Positions 9,286 to 18,104 of a DNA stretch of 64,000 nucleotides are shown in pieces (position 1 is the stretch's first letter; every line of letters starts with the position of its first letter). The notes below the pieces were generated by a model, which was given only the letters and a program-made list of their open reading frames with translations, ran no database searches and was not told the origin of the DNA. The position numbers and the translations under genes were made by a program. The DNA is taken from NCBI GenBank assembly GCA_016713245.1, contig JADJPM010000001.1, positions 1,426,001 to 1,490,000 of the forward strand, written 5' to 3'. The DNA is from Verrucomicrobiaceae bacterium. GTDB taxonomy: Bacteria; Verrucomicrobiota; Verrucomicrobiia; Verrucomicrobiales; Verrucomicrobiaceae.

Positions 9286-10254
9286 TCACCTCACCACGCC
9301 ACCGGCCCACTCGGGCTGGCGTTTGGCGAGGCAATCGGAGAGCCAGCGGACCATTTCGGCGACGGGTTCGTGCTTTTTGCGCAGAGCGGAAAGCGCCGGC
9401 CAGTCGATGGCGTGACGGGGGCTGGCGATGGTGATCTTCTGGACGTGGAGGCGGTTGTGGACGTGCTCGAATTCATTGGAACTCATCGCACGAATATCCT
9501 TGGCGGAGGGCAGCGCATCGAGCTGGGTGAGCGGAATGCCGAGCGTGCTGATGCCGACACCGAATTGATGCCCGAGACTGCGTAGCGCATCGACGAGGGC
9601 CTCATCCGGCAGCGGCTCGGCAATGACGAGCTCGCTTTGCAACGTCCAGCGGGTGGCGCTGAGGGCCTGGAAGAAATCCGCGCTGAAGGTATCGAGCGTG
9701 ACGCCGAGCTGGAGGCGAACGCCGGAGATGCCGACCTCTGGCCCGCCGAGATGACGGCGAAGATTCAGCATGCTTTCGTCAAAGCGGGCACCGTCTTCTG
9801 CCGCGGGATCGAGATCCCATTCAGCGACGACGAGATCAGGCACATCCCACTCGCCCTCCATGCTCGGTGCGCCGCTGCTGGTGCGGTTGAGCAGGAAAGG
9901 GTAGTGGCCGCGCAGGAGGCAAAGTCGCTCGTAAATGGCGACGAGGCGCAGATAGCGTGACCAGGCCTGGTCGCCCTCGCTGGCGTCATCAAAGAAACTT
10001 TGGCGGATGACGCCATTGGCACCGGAGAGCTTCTTCTGCCGCTGATAGTAGCCTTGGCCTTGATCGACCTTCGCGATGGGCGAGGTGGGATCGTAGCTGA
10101 GGATGGAGAAGTGATAGCGCAGCGTGGCATCGCTGTAGCCATCGCCCAAACGCAGGCGGACGAGGCGGATGAGTTCCGTGCCTTTGATGGCATCCGCCGG
10201 ATCATCCGGAAGGAGATCAGGTAGCAGATTGCGGAGTTGTTCACGAAGATTCAT
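9286..10254 (-). CDS. Winged-helix protein with degenerate nuclease-fold-like C-terminal domain (COG2958-like)
   Basis: A 322-aa soluble protein. The N-terminal ~80 residues (GTELIRLVRLRLGDGYSDATLRYHFSILSYDPTSPIAKVDQGQGYYQR) look like a winged helix with a basic wing. The rest contains WDVPDLVVAEWD, then VRLQLGV, then FFQALSATRWTLQSELVIAEPLPDEALVDALRSLGHQFGVGISTLG. That order (PD near a strand start, a strand where E-x-K is expected, an A-L-S-A-x-R-W-like helix, a strand, and GVG-I strand) recalls COG2958-type proteins with a PD-(D/E)XK fold. The E-x-K equivalent reads QLG, so nuclease activity is doubtful. The comparison rests on pattern recall. It lies next to a toxin-antitoxin pair, which fits a restriction/defence or regulatory role without proving it. 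Confidence 0.5.
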   Translation of the reverse strand: MNLREQLRNLLPDLLPDDPADAIKGTELIRLVRLRLGDGYSDATLRYHFSILSYDPTSPIAKVDQGQGYYQRQKKLSGANGVIRQSFFDDASEGDQAWSRYLRLVAIYERLCLLRGHYPFLLNRTSSGAPSMEGEWDVPDLVVAEWDLDPAAEDGARFDESMLNLRRHLGGPEVGISGVRLQLGVTLDTFSADFFQALSATRWTLQSELVIAEPLPDEALVDALRSLGHQFGVGISTLGIPLTQLDALPSAKDIRAMSSNEFEHVHNRLHVQKITIASPRHAIDWPALSALRKKHEPVAEMVRWLSDCLAKRQPEWAGGVVR

Positions 10255-10341
10255 CTAGGGCGGAAGCGGCGGCGAGGATGCACGAGCGCAGCGGCGTTGG
10301 TCAAGACGTAAAACACATGGCTTCGCACATGGCGTGCCACG

Positions 10342-11349
10342 TTACTTGAGGCGCACTTTGGCGTGGTAGATGGCGGCTTTGGCGTCCTCGTGGCTGGAGT
10401 AGTAGATGACATGGAGCATGCCGTCATGCCACCAAAGGCCGGGATGGCTGCAATCACCGCTGCTGGGCAGTTCGATCAGGGGATCAATGCCTGCGGCGGA
10501 CATTTTGTAGAGCACCATGTGCGGGCCGGGTGTGGCTCCAAAGCCACGCGAGCCGGCGATGAGGCGACCATCAGGCAGTTCGATGAAGTTTGGGCCGCCG
10601 ATGGGTTGCTTGAGCGGTGTCCATGTCCAATCACGATAGGGTGCTTTGGAAATGCCGAGAGCGCCGAGGCGGTTTCCACCTTCGCGATTCACGAGTGCCA
10701 TGGCGCTGCCGTCTTTGAGGAAGCGCAGGGTGGTCTCGGTGGGCTGGCCGGGGACGTTCAGGATGGAGGCGAGCTGCCACACGGAGCCATCGGTGCTAGC
10801 GAACCCTTTGAGCGAGTATTCTTTTTCAGGCGCGGGACCGCCGGAGTTGGGATGAATGTTGTAGCTGACGCCGTAGAAGCGGCTGTCGGCCGGGTTGATG
10901 GTGACACGCCAGAGGGTGTCCCCTTTGGCGAGAAGCTTTTGGAAGGGCGTCCACACCTTGCCATCGAGGCTGGTGCAGTAGCGGGACTGCCTTCCGCCAT
11001 CGGCGGTGACGCCGGCGCAGATCAAATAGAGGCGCTTGTTGTCCGGCGTGACGACGAGCTTCGGATCACGCAGGTCCACACCGCTTTCGCTGAGGGTGAT
11101 GTGATCCACCCAGGTATCGCCGCTGGCGGAGATCATGAGGCGGATGGTGCCCGGGCCTTTGGTGGCGGATTCGCCTTCGCGGAAGCTGCAGTAAAAGAGG
11201 TTCTGGAAGCGGACGAGGTCCGTGAAGCCTTGGTGGGCGGCTTTGTCCCAGATCTTTTGCGTGGAGACGACCTCAGCTTGCTGCGCGGCGGCGGGCAAGG
11301 CGGCGAGGAGCAATAAGGAGAGCGCGGCGGGGAGGAGGCGGGCGGTCAT
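10342..11349 (-). CDS. Secreted sialidase-like beta-propeller protein
   Basis: The 335-aa product has a signal peptide (MTARLLPAALSLLLLAALPAAAQQ) and then a bladed propeller: HQGFTDLVRFQNLFYCSFREGESATKGPGTIRLMISASGDTW, YCTSLDGKVW and FASTDGSVWQ are degenerate Asp-box blades, and NFIELPDGRLIAGSRGFG and GDCSHPGLWWHDGMLHVIYYSSHED match the late blades of exo-sialidase-superfamily proteins. The canonical FRIP/YRIP motif near the N terminus is not present; the nearest arginine is in CSFREGE. It is therefore a sialidase-fold protein whose catalytic competence is uncertain. It is separated by 8 kb from the clearer sialidase at the left of the window and stands alone. Confidence 0.7.
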   Translation of the reverse strand: MTARLLPAALSLLLLAALPAAAQQAEVVSTQKIWDKAAHQGFTDLVRFQNLFYCSFREGESATKGPGTIRLMISASGDTWVDHITLSESGVDLRDPKLVVTPDNKRLYLICAGVTADGGRQSRYCTSLDGKVWTPFQKLLAKGDTLWRVTINPADSRFYGVSYNIHPNSGGPAPEKEYSLKGFASTDGSVWQLASILNVPGQPTETTLRFLKDGSAMALVNREGGNRLGALGISKAPYRDWTWTPLKQPIGGPNFIELPDGRLIAGSRGFGATPGPHMVLYKMSAAGIDPLIELPSSGDCSHPGLWWHDGMLHVIYYSSHEDAKAAIYHAKVRLK

Positions 11350-11382
11350 GGTGCGGGAGGTTACGCCGTGATCGGCGGCATG

Positions 11383-11865
11383 CTACTTCTGCATTTCAGA
11401 CTGCATGATCTGCATGATTTTCGGCGTGAGCTCCTTCATGCGCTCCTGGGTGATCTTGGCGACGTCTGCGGCCATGGCGGCTTGTTTGGAGACGTAAAGC
11501 TTTCCGGCGGGGGACTCCATCATGGCGGTGACTTCGAGGGCTTCCTTCTCGGTGAAATTTTTGCCATAAGCTTCGACGAGGCCGGGCTTGAGCTTTTCCC
11601 AGCTCATCTCCGCCATGACGGCGGCCATGACTTTCTCCATCGCGCCATTGAACTTGTCCTGCTGCTCCTTCGGCAGCGCCTTGATCTGATCCTCGCTGAC
11701 ACCGAGACCGGCTTTGAGTCCGGAGGCGAGGGACTTCGCGAGCACTTTCTCCGTTTCCATGACGGTGAGGAGCTTTTCGACGGCGGCGGTGTGAGAGGCC
11801 GTGAGCTCGGCGTAGCTGCTGGAGAGGGACGCAACGAGGAAGGAGAGGACGAGGAGCTTTTTCAT
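11383..11865 (-). CDS. DUF2059-domain secreted protein
   Basis: A 160-aa protein with signal peptide MKKLLVLSFLVASLSSSYA, then an all-helical body: AVEKLLTVMETEKVLAKSLASGLKAGLGV, then MSWEKLKPGLVEAYGKNFTEKEALEVTAMMESPAGKLYVSKQAAM. The segment E-K-L-x-P-x-x-x-x-x-Y-x-x-x-F-(T/S)-x-x-E-L/A-x-x-x-x-x-F/M-x-S-P-x-G-x-K is the DUF2059 core. Its function is unknown; related proteins are periplasmic. It reads in the same direction as the kinase-WD40 gene just upstream (57-nt gap) and may be co-transcribed with it. Confidence 0.85.
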   Translation of the reverse strand: MKKLLVLSFLVASLSSSYAELTASHTAAVEKLLTVMETEKVLAKSLASGLKAGLGVSEDQIKALPKEQQDKFNGAMEKVMAAVMAEMSWEKLKPGLVEAYGKNFTEKEALEVTAMMESPAGKLYVSKQAAMAADVAKITQERMKELTPKIMQIMQSEMQK

Positions 11866-11921
11866 GAGAGATATGGTTATGCGATAGACGGGCGGTTTTT
11901 GGCAAGGGTGAATGCGTGAGG

Positions 11922-14900
11922 CTATCTGAAGCGTTTCAGCTCCTCGATGGCGGCGGGATTCATTTCGAGGGCTTTGAGGTACTCAGGCAATGATTGGTCG
12001 GATTGCGGATTGAGCGGGCGTTTGGATGGATCGGCGGCAAGCCAGCGGAGGAGGCGTGAGGCGATGTCCTGGCCTTTCGCGGCCTTGTCTGCCTCGGCGA
12101 AGGCTTTCTCATATTCGGTGAGATCGAGCTCTTCGAGGCGACCCGTGGAGGTGAGGCGGTTGCCAGCGAGGGTTTCGGCATAGCGGAGGAACCACTCGGG
12201 CAAAACCGCGTCCTGCACCGGCATGGGCATGGTGAACCAGCCGAGCTTTTCGAGGCGGAAGAGCACTTCTTTGCCGTCATCGCTCACGCGGGCCTGCACA
12301 AAGCCCGTGCCATGGCGGATGGCAGGCGTGAGGCCTTCACCGGTGCGAAAGCGCCACACACGCATGTCTCCCTTTTCGGTGAAGGTGACGAGCGTCTCGT
12401 CATCGGGAGCGAGGGCGAGCACCTCGACGAAGGAATCATGCGGCAGAGCGGCGAGCGCCTCGCCCGTCTCGACATTCCACACCCGCACCACCTGATCGCG
12501 ACCGGAGGTGATGGCGGTCTTGCCATCTTTCGTCAATGCGACGGCACCCACGGCGGGGGCATGGCGGAAGCCCTCGCCGAAGTGGCTCCACTTCTCGCCG
12601 GTGAAGACGCCCACATGGCCTTCCGTATCGGCGGCGATGATGTGGGTCTGTGTTCGGTTCCAGGCGGCGGCCACGGAGCTGCGCACAAAGGGCGGCGCAT
12701 TCTCGGGCGGCTCGGGTTTTGGAATGAGGGGCTTCTCGGGTCCATCGGCGAAGGTTCGGCTGCTCATCGTCTCCTGGATGTTCCAGACCTGTGCAAAGGC
12801 TTCCATGCGCGGGGCGAGCATGAGCATCGTGCCGTCATCGGTGATGCTGGCATCGGAGACGCTGTGCTGGAGGCGCTGTGAATGGCGCTGGCCGTTGCGG
12901 GAGTTCCACACCTGCACTTCGCCATGCTTCGAGACGCTGACGACGAGCCCCTGGGTATCCGCCACCTTGGCGGCGATGATCTCACCATCGTGCTTGAGAG
13001 CAGGATGAAGCGGCTGAGAGCGATCCAGATTCCAGGCGTGCATGAATCCTCCTGAATCTCCCACATGGAGGGTTTTCCCATCGTTGGAAATGCGCACATG
13101 GAGCACGGCACCGGGATGGGTGAGGGGGGCGGTGGCGAGCTCGTTGGTGGTGTAATTGCCGACGTAAACGGTGCCGCTGTTCGTGCCGGCGGCCACGACT
13201 TGCTTCCCGCGATGCAGGGAGATGCAGGAGAGGCCGTTGTCCGACTCGTCGATTTCGATGGGGGAACCGACGGAAGTCATCGTGGTGAGATCCCAGGTCT
13301 GCGCGATGCCTTCGTTGCTAGCGACGACAATGATTTCTCCTGAGGGATCGATATCGAGCGCGGTGATGGCCTTCGGATGGGTGAATTCGCGGGCCGGTTT
13401 CTGCGGTTCACGGAGATCCCAGACGTGGCAGACACCGATGCCACCCTTGGCAGCGACCGCCTCACTGCCGACAGCGAGCGTGGAGCCATCCTCGGAGAGG
13501 CTCATCGAGAGGGCGATGCTGGGCAGCTTTGGCTGGAGCATGCGGCGCTTTCCATCGGTGAGGGACCACAGCTCGACGGTGCCATCCATTTTGGTGATGA
13601 CGGCCTGTTGGCCATCTTTGGTGATTTCTAGGCAGGTGACCTGCATCCCATCCGGCAACGGGTGATCGACGCGGGAGGAAGCGCCCTTTTTGATGTCCCA
13701 GGTGCTGATGACCTCATGCATGGGCAGGCGCACGTTTTGCATCGGTGCCTCGAGCCGGGCAGACATCACCATGCTCACGGCGATCGCCACGCCGGTCTGG
13801 CGGCTAAAGGCGGTCATGCGGGCCTCTTGCGCCCCTTCTGGCAGCGGCAGCTTGTGCGTGACCGGGTGCATGAGATGCACGTTGGAAAGCAAGGAGAGCA
13901 GATTGGTGGAGGAAAGACTGTTCCGTGGATCCGTGCGCAGCGAACGGGTCAGGTAAGCCACCGACTCGGCGACCTGGCCGCGCTCGGTGAACTGCCGCGC
14001 CATCTGCTCATCACTCTGGCTATAGGAGGTGCGGAGGTCATCACCGGCCTTCTCGGCACGGGTGCGGTTCTTTTCCGATTCAAAGTAGAGCGCGGTGCTG
14101 GTGATGCCGCCTGCCAGCACGGCAAAGGCGATGGCGGCACTGGCGGCCACGCCGATGCGGTGACGACGGATGAAGCGACCGATGAGGTAGGAACGGCTCG
14201 GCGGGCGGGCGGAGATGGGTTGGAAGGTGAGATAGCGGGAGATGTCCTCCGCGAGATCGTCCGCGCTGCCGTAGCGGCGCTCAGGATCACGCTCGAGGGC
14301 CTTCATCACGATCCAATCGAGATCGCCAGCGAGCTCGGGAGCATGGGTGGAGGCTTTGGGAGCATCCCGCTCGGCCAGTTCACGGAGCAAGATGTGGATC
14401 GGCTTGGAAGCGATGTCGGAAGCCGTGATGAGCGGCTTGCCGGTGAGCAATTCGAAGAGGATGCCGCCGAGGGCGTACACATCACTGCGTGTATCCACAT
14501 GGCTGCTGCCATGCTCGATTTGCTCCGGAGAGATGTAACCGGGCGTGCCGACGAGCTGGTCCACGCCGGTGAAGTCCGCCTGGGAGATGTCCCGGCCTTC
14601 GACGACCTTGGCGATGCCGAAATCGATGACCTTCGGCGTGATTCGATCTCCCTCATCGGTGATGAGGATGTTCGCGGGCTTCAAGTCGCGGTGGATGATG
14701 CTCTTTTGATGGGCGTAATGCACCGCCTGGCAGACGGGGATGAAAAGCTCCAGGCGGTGGCGCAGATCGAGCTCGTTCTGATTGCAGTAGCTGGTGATGG
14801 AGCGGCCTTTGACCAGCTCCATGACGAAATAGGGCAGGCCGTTTTCGGTCTCCCCGGCATCGAAAACACGGGCGATGTTCTCGTGCTCCATGAGCGCCAG

Positions 14901-15350
14901 CGTCTGCCGCTCAGCGGCAAAGCGGCCAAAGATGACGGCGCTGTCGATGCCGCCTTTGAGGATCTTGATCGCCACGAGGCGCTGGATGGGCTTCACCTGC
15001 TCCGCCCGGTAAACGACCCCGAAGCCGCCTTCGCCGAGTTTATCGAGCAGCCGAAAGCGGTCACTGATCCAGCCGTCCTGGCCGGAGACGGATTCCATGG
15101 CCATCTGCGATCTCGATTTGCCTCCCATCGAGGCACCGGCGGAATGCATCGTGGCGGCGGGTAGCTGACGGCTCGGATTCGTTACCGCGATGGTGGGCAT
15201 GTCCGGCGTGGTCTCGATGGTGGCCGCCTGGGAGGGCAGGGGCATCGGGCCATCCTTCGGCGTGGTGTGCGTGACGATGGTAGCCATGCTGCCGAGCTCA
15301 TCGAGCGTGGCAGCAGGTGGCTGGTTGGTGGTGGAGGAATCGGGCTTCAC
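11922..15350 (-). CDS. Membrane Ser/Thr protein kinase with WD40-like propeller sensor
   Basis: A 1142-aa protein. After a low-complexity tail of about 95 residues comes a Hanks-type kinase: GEGGFG at 106-111, the ATP-anchoring Lys129 in VAIKILKGG, catalytic loop HRDLKPAN at 220-227, DFG at 243-245 and GTPGYISPEQ at 268-277. All catalytic residues are intact. A single membrane helix lies at about 398-422 (GVAASAAIAFAVLAGGITSTALYF). About 700 residues of WD40 repeats follow, recognisable as HVWDL, QTWDL, QVWNS, RVWNV and MRVWRF ends. The kinase should be cytoplasmic and the propeller periplasmic. This architecture is typical of Planctomycetes/Verrucomicrobia signalling proteins; targets are unknown. 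It lies upstream of the DUF2059 gene and downstream of terC, all on the same strand. Confidence 0.94.
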   Translation of the reverse strand: MKPDSSTTNQPPAATLDELGSMATIVTHTTPKDGPMPLPSQAATIETTPDMPTIAVTNPSRQLPAATMHSAGASMGGKSRSQMAMESVSGQDGWISDRFRLLDKLGEGGFGVVYRAEQVKPIQRLVAIKILKGGIDSAVIFGRFAAERQTLALMEHENIARVFDAGETENGLPYFVMELVKGRSITSYCNQNELDLRHRLELFIPVCQAVHYAHQKSIIHRDLKPANILITDEGDRITPKVIDFGIAKVVEGRDISQADFTGVDQLVGTPGYISPEQIEHGSSHVDTRSDVYALGGILFELLTGKPLITASDIASKPIHILLRELAERDAPKASTHAPELAGDLDWIVMKALERDPERRYGSADDLAEDISRYLTFQPISARPPSRSYLIGRFIRRHRIGVAASAAIAFAVLAGGITSTALYFESEKNRTRAEKAGDDLRTSYSQSDEQMARQFTERGQVAESVAYLTRSLRTDPRNSLSSTNLLSLLSNVHLMHPVTHKLPLPEGAQEARMTAFSRQTGVAIAVSMVMSARLEAPMQNVRLPMHEVISTWDIKKGASSRVDHPLPDGMQVTCLEITKDGQQAVITKMDGTVELWSLTDGKRRMLQPKLPSIALSMSLSEDGSTLAVGSEAVAAKGGIGVCHVWDLREPQKPAREFTHPKAITALDIDPSGEIIVVASNEGIAQTWDLTTMTSVGSPIEIDESDNGLSCISLHRGKQVVAAGTNSGTVYVGNYTTNELATAPLTHPGAVLHVRISNDGKTLHVGDSGGFMHAWNLDRSQPLHPALKHDGEIIAAKVADTQGLVVSVSKHGEVQVWNSRNGQRHSQRLQHSVSDASITDDGTMLMLAPRMEAFAQVWNIQETMSSRTFADGPEKPLIPKPEPPENAPPFVRSSVAAAWNRTQTHIIAADTEGHVGVFTGEKWSHFGEGFRHAPAVGAVALTKDGKTAITSGRDQVVRVWNVETGEALAALPHDSFVEVLALAPDDETLVTFTEKGDMRVWRFRTGEGLTPAIRHGTGFVQARVSDDGKEVLFRLEKLGWFTMPMPVQDAVLPEWFLRYAETLAGNRLTSTGRLEELDLTEYEKAFAEADKAAKGQDIASRLLRWLAADPSKRPLNPQSDQSLPEYLKALEMNPAAIEELKRFR

Positions 15351-15405
15351 GCGGCTGGAAGGCGGATTTTATAGCCGCGATCCATCTCGAAAGCCGCAAA
15401 AAAGA

Positions 15406-16272
15406 TCAGGCAGCTGTTTTGCGGCCCAGTTTGGACCACAGAAGCTTGAACGGCAGGGTGATGACCACGATCACCGCACCGATCACGGAGGCGATGATGT
15501 TCATCGGGATGTAAACGAGCTGCAGGAACGGCTTGAGCAGCTTTTGCAGCCACTCCAGCCGCGACCACGCGATGGTCAAAGCGGTCAAAAGCAGGATGCC
15601 GGCGAATTTGCCGATCTTCAGCTCCGTGGGGCTGAACTGATGGAACCAATGCTCGAACTGCAGCTCCGCCAAAAGCAGCAAGCCGACGTAGCCGACGAGG
15701 ATGAAGGCGGTGTGCTCCAGCACCGGATACTTCTCGATCATCTTCACCGCCACATTGGCGATGAGGCGCAGCGCAATGATGCCGATGGTGACGCCGACAT
15801 ACACCGGCCACAGGTCCTTCGGGCTCAAAGCGATGGCGGCGACGACGTTGTCCACGCTCAAGCTCAAATCCATGAGCGAAATCATCACGATGGTGGCTCC
15901 GAAGGTGCGGTGATGCACGTTCACGGCCTCGCCTTCGTCCTCCTCCTGCCCTTTCTGCCCCACGAAATGGGCGCACATCAGCCACACGAGGTACAAAGCG
16001 CCGAGGAGCATGATCCAGTGGTTCTCGATGATCCAGCTGGCCACAAGCAGCGCCACCACGCGGAAGCCGTAAGCGCCGATATAACCGATGTTCATCGCCA
16101 CCTGGCGCTTCTTTTCATCGAGGTGACGGGCCATCGCGGCGATGGCGAGGGCATTGTCCACCGAGAGAAGCCCCTCAATGACGACGAGGGAAAGGATGAC
16201 GGGAAGGGCTTCCTTGAGGTTTTGCCAAAGATCGGCGGCGGCGAGGAGATCAGGTATCATGCGGGCAGCCAT
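15406..16272 (-). CDS. TerC-family integral membrane protein
   Basis: A 288-aa protein with about eight membrane helices. The first contains VILSLVVIEGLLSVDNALAIAAMA, the TerC signature with conserved E, D and N in the membrane, and the second half repeats it as MISLMDLSLSVDNVVAAIAL. The loops QVAMNIGYIGAYGFRVVALL and LGALYLVWLM are also family features. TerC/Alx/YjbE-type proteins export Mn(II) or support secreted-protein metallation in several bacteria; the original tellurium-resistance name is historical. A second in-frame ATG four codons in could be the true start. An acidic, glutamate-rich loop (QKGQEEDEGE) sits in the middle. It lies upstream of the kinase gene with a 55-nt gap. Confidence 0.9.
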   Translation of the reverse strand: MAARMIPDLLAAADLWQNLKEALPVILSLVVIEGLLSVDNALAIAAMARHLDEKKRQVAMNIGYIGAYGFRVVALLVASWIIENHWIMLLGALYLVWLMCAHFVGQKGQEEDEGEAVNVHHRTFGATIVMISLMDLSLSVDNVVAAIALSPKDLWPVYVGVTIGIIALRLIANVAVKMIEKYPVLEHTAFILVGYVGLLLLAELQFEHWFHQFSPTELKIGKFAGILLLTALTIAWSRLEWLQKLLKPFLQLVYIPMNIIASVIGAVIVVITLPFKLLWSKLGRKTAA

Positions 16273-16314
16273 CTATGCCGCCCGGAGCGGGGCTTTCCAG
16301 CGGTTTCAGGCCGC

Positions 16315-16351
16315 AAAAAAGGCCGGATGCGCCAACCTCGCGCATCCGGCC
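16315..16351 (-). terminator. Rho-independent terminator of the porin gene
   Basis: A perfect 12-bp stem (GGCCGGATGCGC / GCGCATCCGGCC, 16321-16332 and 16340-16351) with a 7-nt loop is followed, on the minus strand, by six T (16315-16320). It sits 33 nt beyond the porin stop codon and before terC, so it separates the phosphate-porin unit from terC. Confidence 0.93.
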
Positions 16352-16384
16352 TGTGTTTTGCTCAAACCAACGAAGGGTATCCGA

Positions 16385-17923
16385 TCAGAAATTGATCTGC
16401 GCCTGGATGCCGAGGTAGTGGTAGTTCACATCGCGGTAGCGGGCGGCACCTACGACGGCGGGATTGTCCACGGTGTTGGTGCGGGTGCCTGTGGCATACA
16501 TCAGCGTCAGCTCCAACTCGGGATAGGGAATGTATTCGAAGCCGAGGGCCAGCTCGTCCACGCGATTGCGCGGGGCGTTCGCGGCGAACTTGCGAGCACC
16601 GTCGAAGGTCTGCCAGCGCACGAAGGGAATGAACTCCGCCTGATTCGGGAAGACATGGCGGTAAACGGCCTGCACGAAACCGCCGCTGAGGCTCTGACTC
16701 GTGATGGTGCGCATGTCCTGGCTGAGCTGCGGTCCTTCACCCCAAGTCCACTCCGCTTCCAAGCCAAAGGGCTGCGGGTAGAGAATGGCGTTGACGGCGA
16801 AACGTGTGTCACGAACGCCAGTAGGGTCGAACGTGGGGGTAAAGCCGCCAGGAGTCGGTGCGGCTGGGCCGATGGTGGCCGCCGTCGGCACATAGCGGCC
16901 ATTGTAGTAACTGGCACCCACTTCGACGATCTGCCCGCCGACCTCGAAAGGCCAGGCGGCATGCGCGATGTAGTGGAGCTGGCCGTTGCGGTCGGAGTTG
17001 TTGATGCCTTGGCCATTGAAGACACCGAGGCTGAGCACGCCGTAATCGCCGGAGCCGCGCAGGCCCATCTTCACGAGATCCTTGAACAGGTTGCGCTTCT
17101 CATAAGGAGCCCAGATGAGGTAGGCACCCATGTCGCGCTCGCCTTCCACGGCGGAATTGAGGGCATCAGGACGCTCCAGCGCGTAGCGGTTCTGGGAAGA
17201 TTGCATGTTGGAAAAGCCGTAGGGCACCTTCGAGAGGCCCACACGCACGCGGAACTCGCGTGCGGGGTCCAGCGAGATGTCCGCGTAAATGTCACGCGCT
17301 TGGAGGGCGCTGGAGCCACCCACGGAGGCATTGTAGTCGGCTTGAAGGTATAGGAAGACGTGGTCGGTGACGTCACCGCTGAACACGAGGCGTCCGCGGC
17401 GGATGCCGATGCCGGAGCTATCACTCGCCAAGCTGTCGTTCGCCTGGTTGTATCCGGGATTATCATCATCTCCCATGATGCCGACGAAGCGCGTCTGCAC
17501 ATAGCCGCGTACCTTCACCCGCTCATACCACTTGTCCGAAAGCAGCGCGTCGAGGTCCGTCTTAGTCAGGGTGGATGGGGAGGTGTTGTCGCTAACCCGG
17601 GTCAGTTCTTCGATCTGTCCTTTCGTGTTCAGCAGGGTCGATTCCAGGCTTTCCACCTTGGCTTCAGTTTGTTCCAAACGCTGAGCGATGGCCGGGGCTG
17701 CGGCAGGTGTACTCTTCGAGGCTGTTTTGTCCTCCGCCTTCATCGTCGCGATGAGCAAGTCATACTCATCGGCCGTGATCGAGCCTTTCTGTTTGAGGAT
17801 GTAGAAGAGCTTTTCCATCGCCGGGCTGGCGGCGAGGGGGAGCGAGGGCGGCAGGGCCACGAGGGCGGCCAGCGTCAGGGCCAGCAGGCGGCCCAGGCCG
17901 CGGTGAGGAGTGAGTTTGAGCAT
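16385..17923 (-). CDS. OprP/OprO-like outer-membrane porin (phosphate-selective family)
   Basis: The 512-aa product has a signal peptide (LLALTLAALVALPPSLPLAAS), an N-terminal region with a coiled coil (APAIAQRLEQTEAKVESLESTLLNTKGQIEELTRV) that may trimerise, and then a C-terminal beta barrel beginning VRGYVQTRFVGIMGDDDN. The barrel has alternating strands such as RRGRLVFSGDVTDHVFLYLQADYN and VRVGLSKVPYGFSNMQSSQNRYALERPDAL, characteristic of Porin_O_P. The final residue is Phe (AQINF), the outer-membrane insertion signal. OprP-type trimers import phosphate or polyphosphate when Pi is scarce. It is divergent from pstS with Pho-box-like operators in between, which strongly supports phosphate uptake as its role. 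Confidence 0.9.
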   Translation of the reverse strand: MLKLTPHRGLGRLLALTLAALVALPPSLPLAASPAMEKLFYILKQKGSITADEYDLLIATMKAEDKTASKSTPAAAPAIAQRLEQTEAKVESLESTLLNTKGQIEELTRVSDNTSPSTLTKTDLDALLSDKWYERVKVRGYVQTRFVGIMGDDDNPGYNQANDSLASDSSGIGIRRGRLVFSGDVTDHVFLYLQADYNASVGGSSALQARDIYADISLDPAREFRVRVGLSKVPYGFSNMQSSQNRYALERPDALNSAVEGERDMGAYLIWAPYEKRNLFKDLVKMGLRGSGDYGVLSLGVFNGQGINNSDRNGQLHYIAHAAWPFEVGGQIVEVGASYYNGRYVPTAATIGPAAPTPGGFTPTFDPTGVRDTRFAVNAILYPQPFGLEAEWTWGEGPQLSQDMRTITSQSLSGGFVQAVYRHVFPNQAEFIPFVRWQTFDGARKFAANAPRNRVDELALGFEYIPYPELELTLMYATGTRTNTVDNPAVVGAARYRDVNYHYLGIQAQINF

Positions 17924-17951
17924 GGGTGGGTGACGGTTATGTTGCGTAGAG

Positions 17952-17969
17952 AGGTGACATGAATGTCAC
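17952..17969. promoter_or_regulatory. Pho-box-like operator, porin-proximal
   Basis: AGGTGAC-ATGA-ATGTCAC is two 7-mers with 4-nt spacing, the geometry of a PhoB half-site pair; equivalently it is a palindrome GTGACAT-GA-ATGTCAC. It lies 29 nt upstream of the porin start codon. The match to the CTGTCAT consensus is weaker than at the pstS-proximal site. Confidence 0.6.
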
Positions 17970-18017
17970 GATACCGTTTCTTTTAGCCGCCCACCCCTAG
18001 TTCTGGCCAGATTTGCT

Positions 18018-18035
18018 CTGTGACAGTTCTGTCAC
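18018..18035. promoter_or_regulatory. Pho box upstream of pstS
   Basis: CTGTGAC-AGTT-CTGTCAC reproduces the PhoB-binding layout: two direct 7-mers close to CTGTCAT with a 4-nt spacer. It lies 69 nt before the pstS start codon and overlaps the palindrome TGTGACAG-TT-CTGTCACA. The position between the divergent porin and pst genes supports co-induction under phosphate starvation; no phoB/phoR gene is present in the window. Confidence 0.72.
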
Positions 18036-18104
18036 ATTACCAGATTGGACGAAAGGCGGCTCTTTCGTCACCATAGCGGCGTGCGGGTGAACCCGCCCCA
18101 ACTC

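Noticed and set aside
13662..15164. 500-codon open frame antisense to the kinase gene
   Set aside because: It mirrors the kinase codons, has no start context or family signature, and the kinase motifs on the opposite strand are intact.
18019..18036. Possible CRP/FNR-type site TGTGA...TCACA
   Set aside because: The half-sites are separated by 8 nt, not the 6 nt required for CRP. The 7-4-7 Pho-box reading and the phosphate genes on both sides explain it better.
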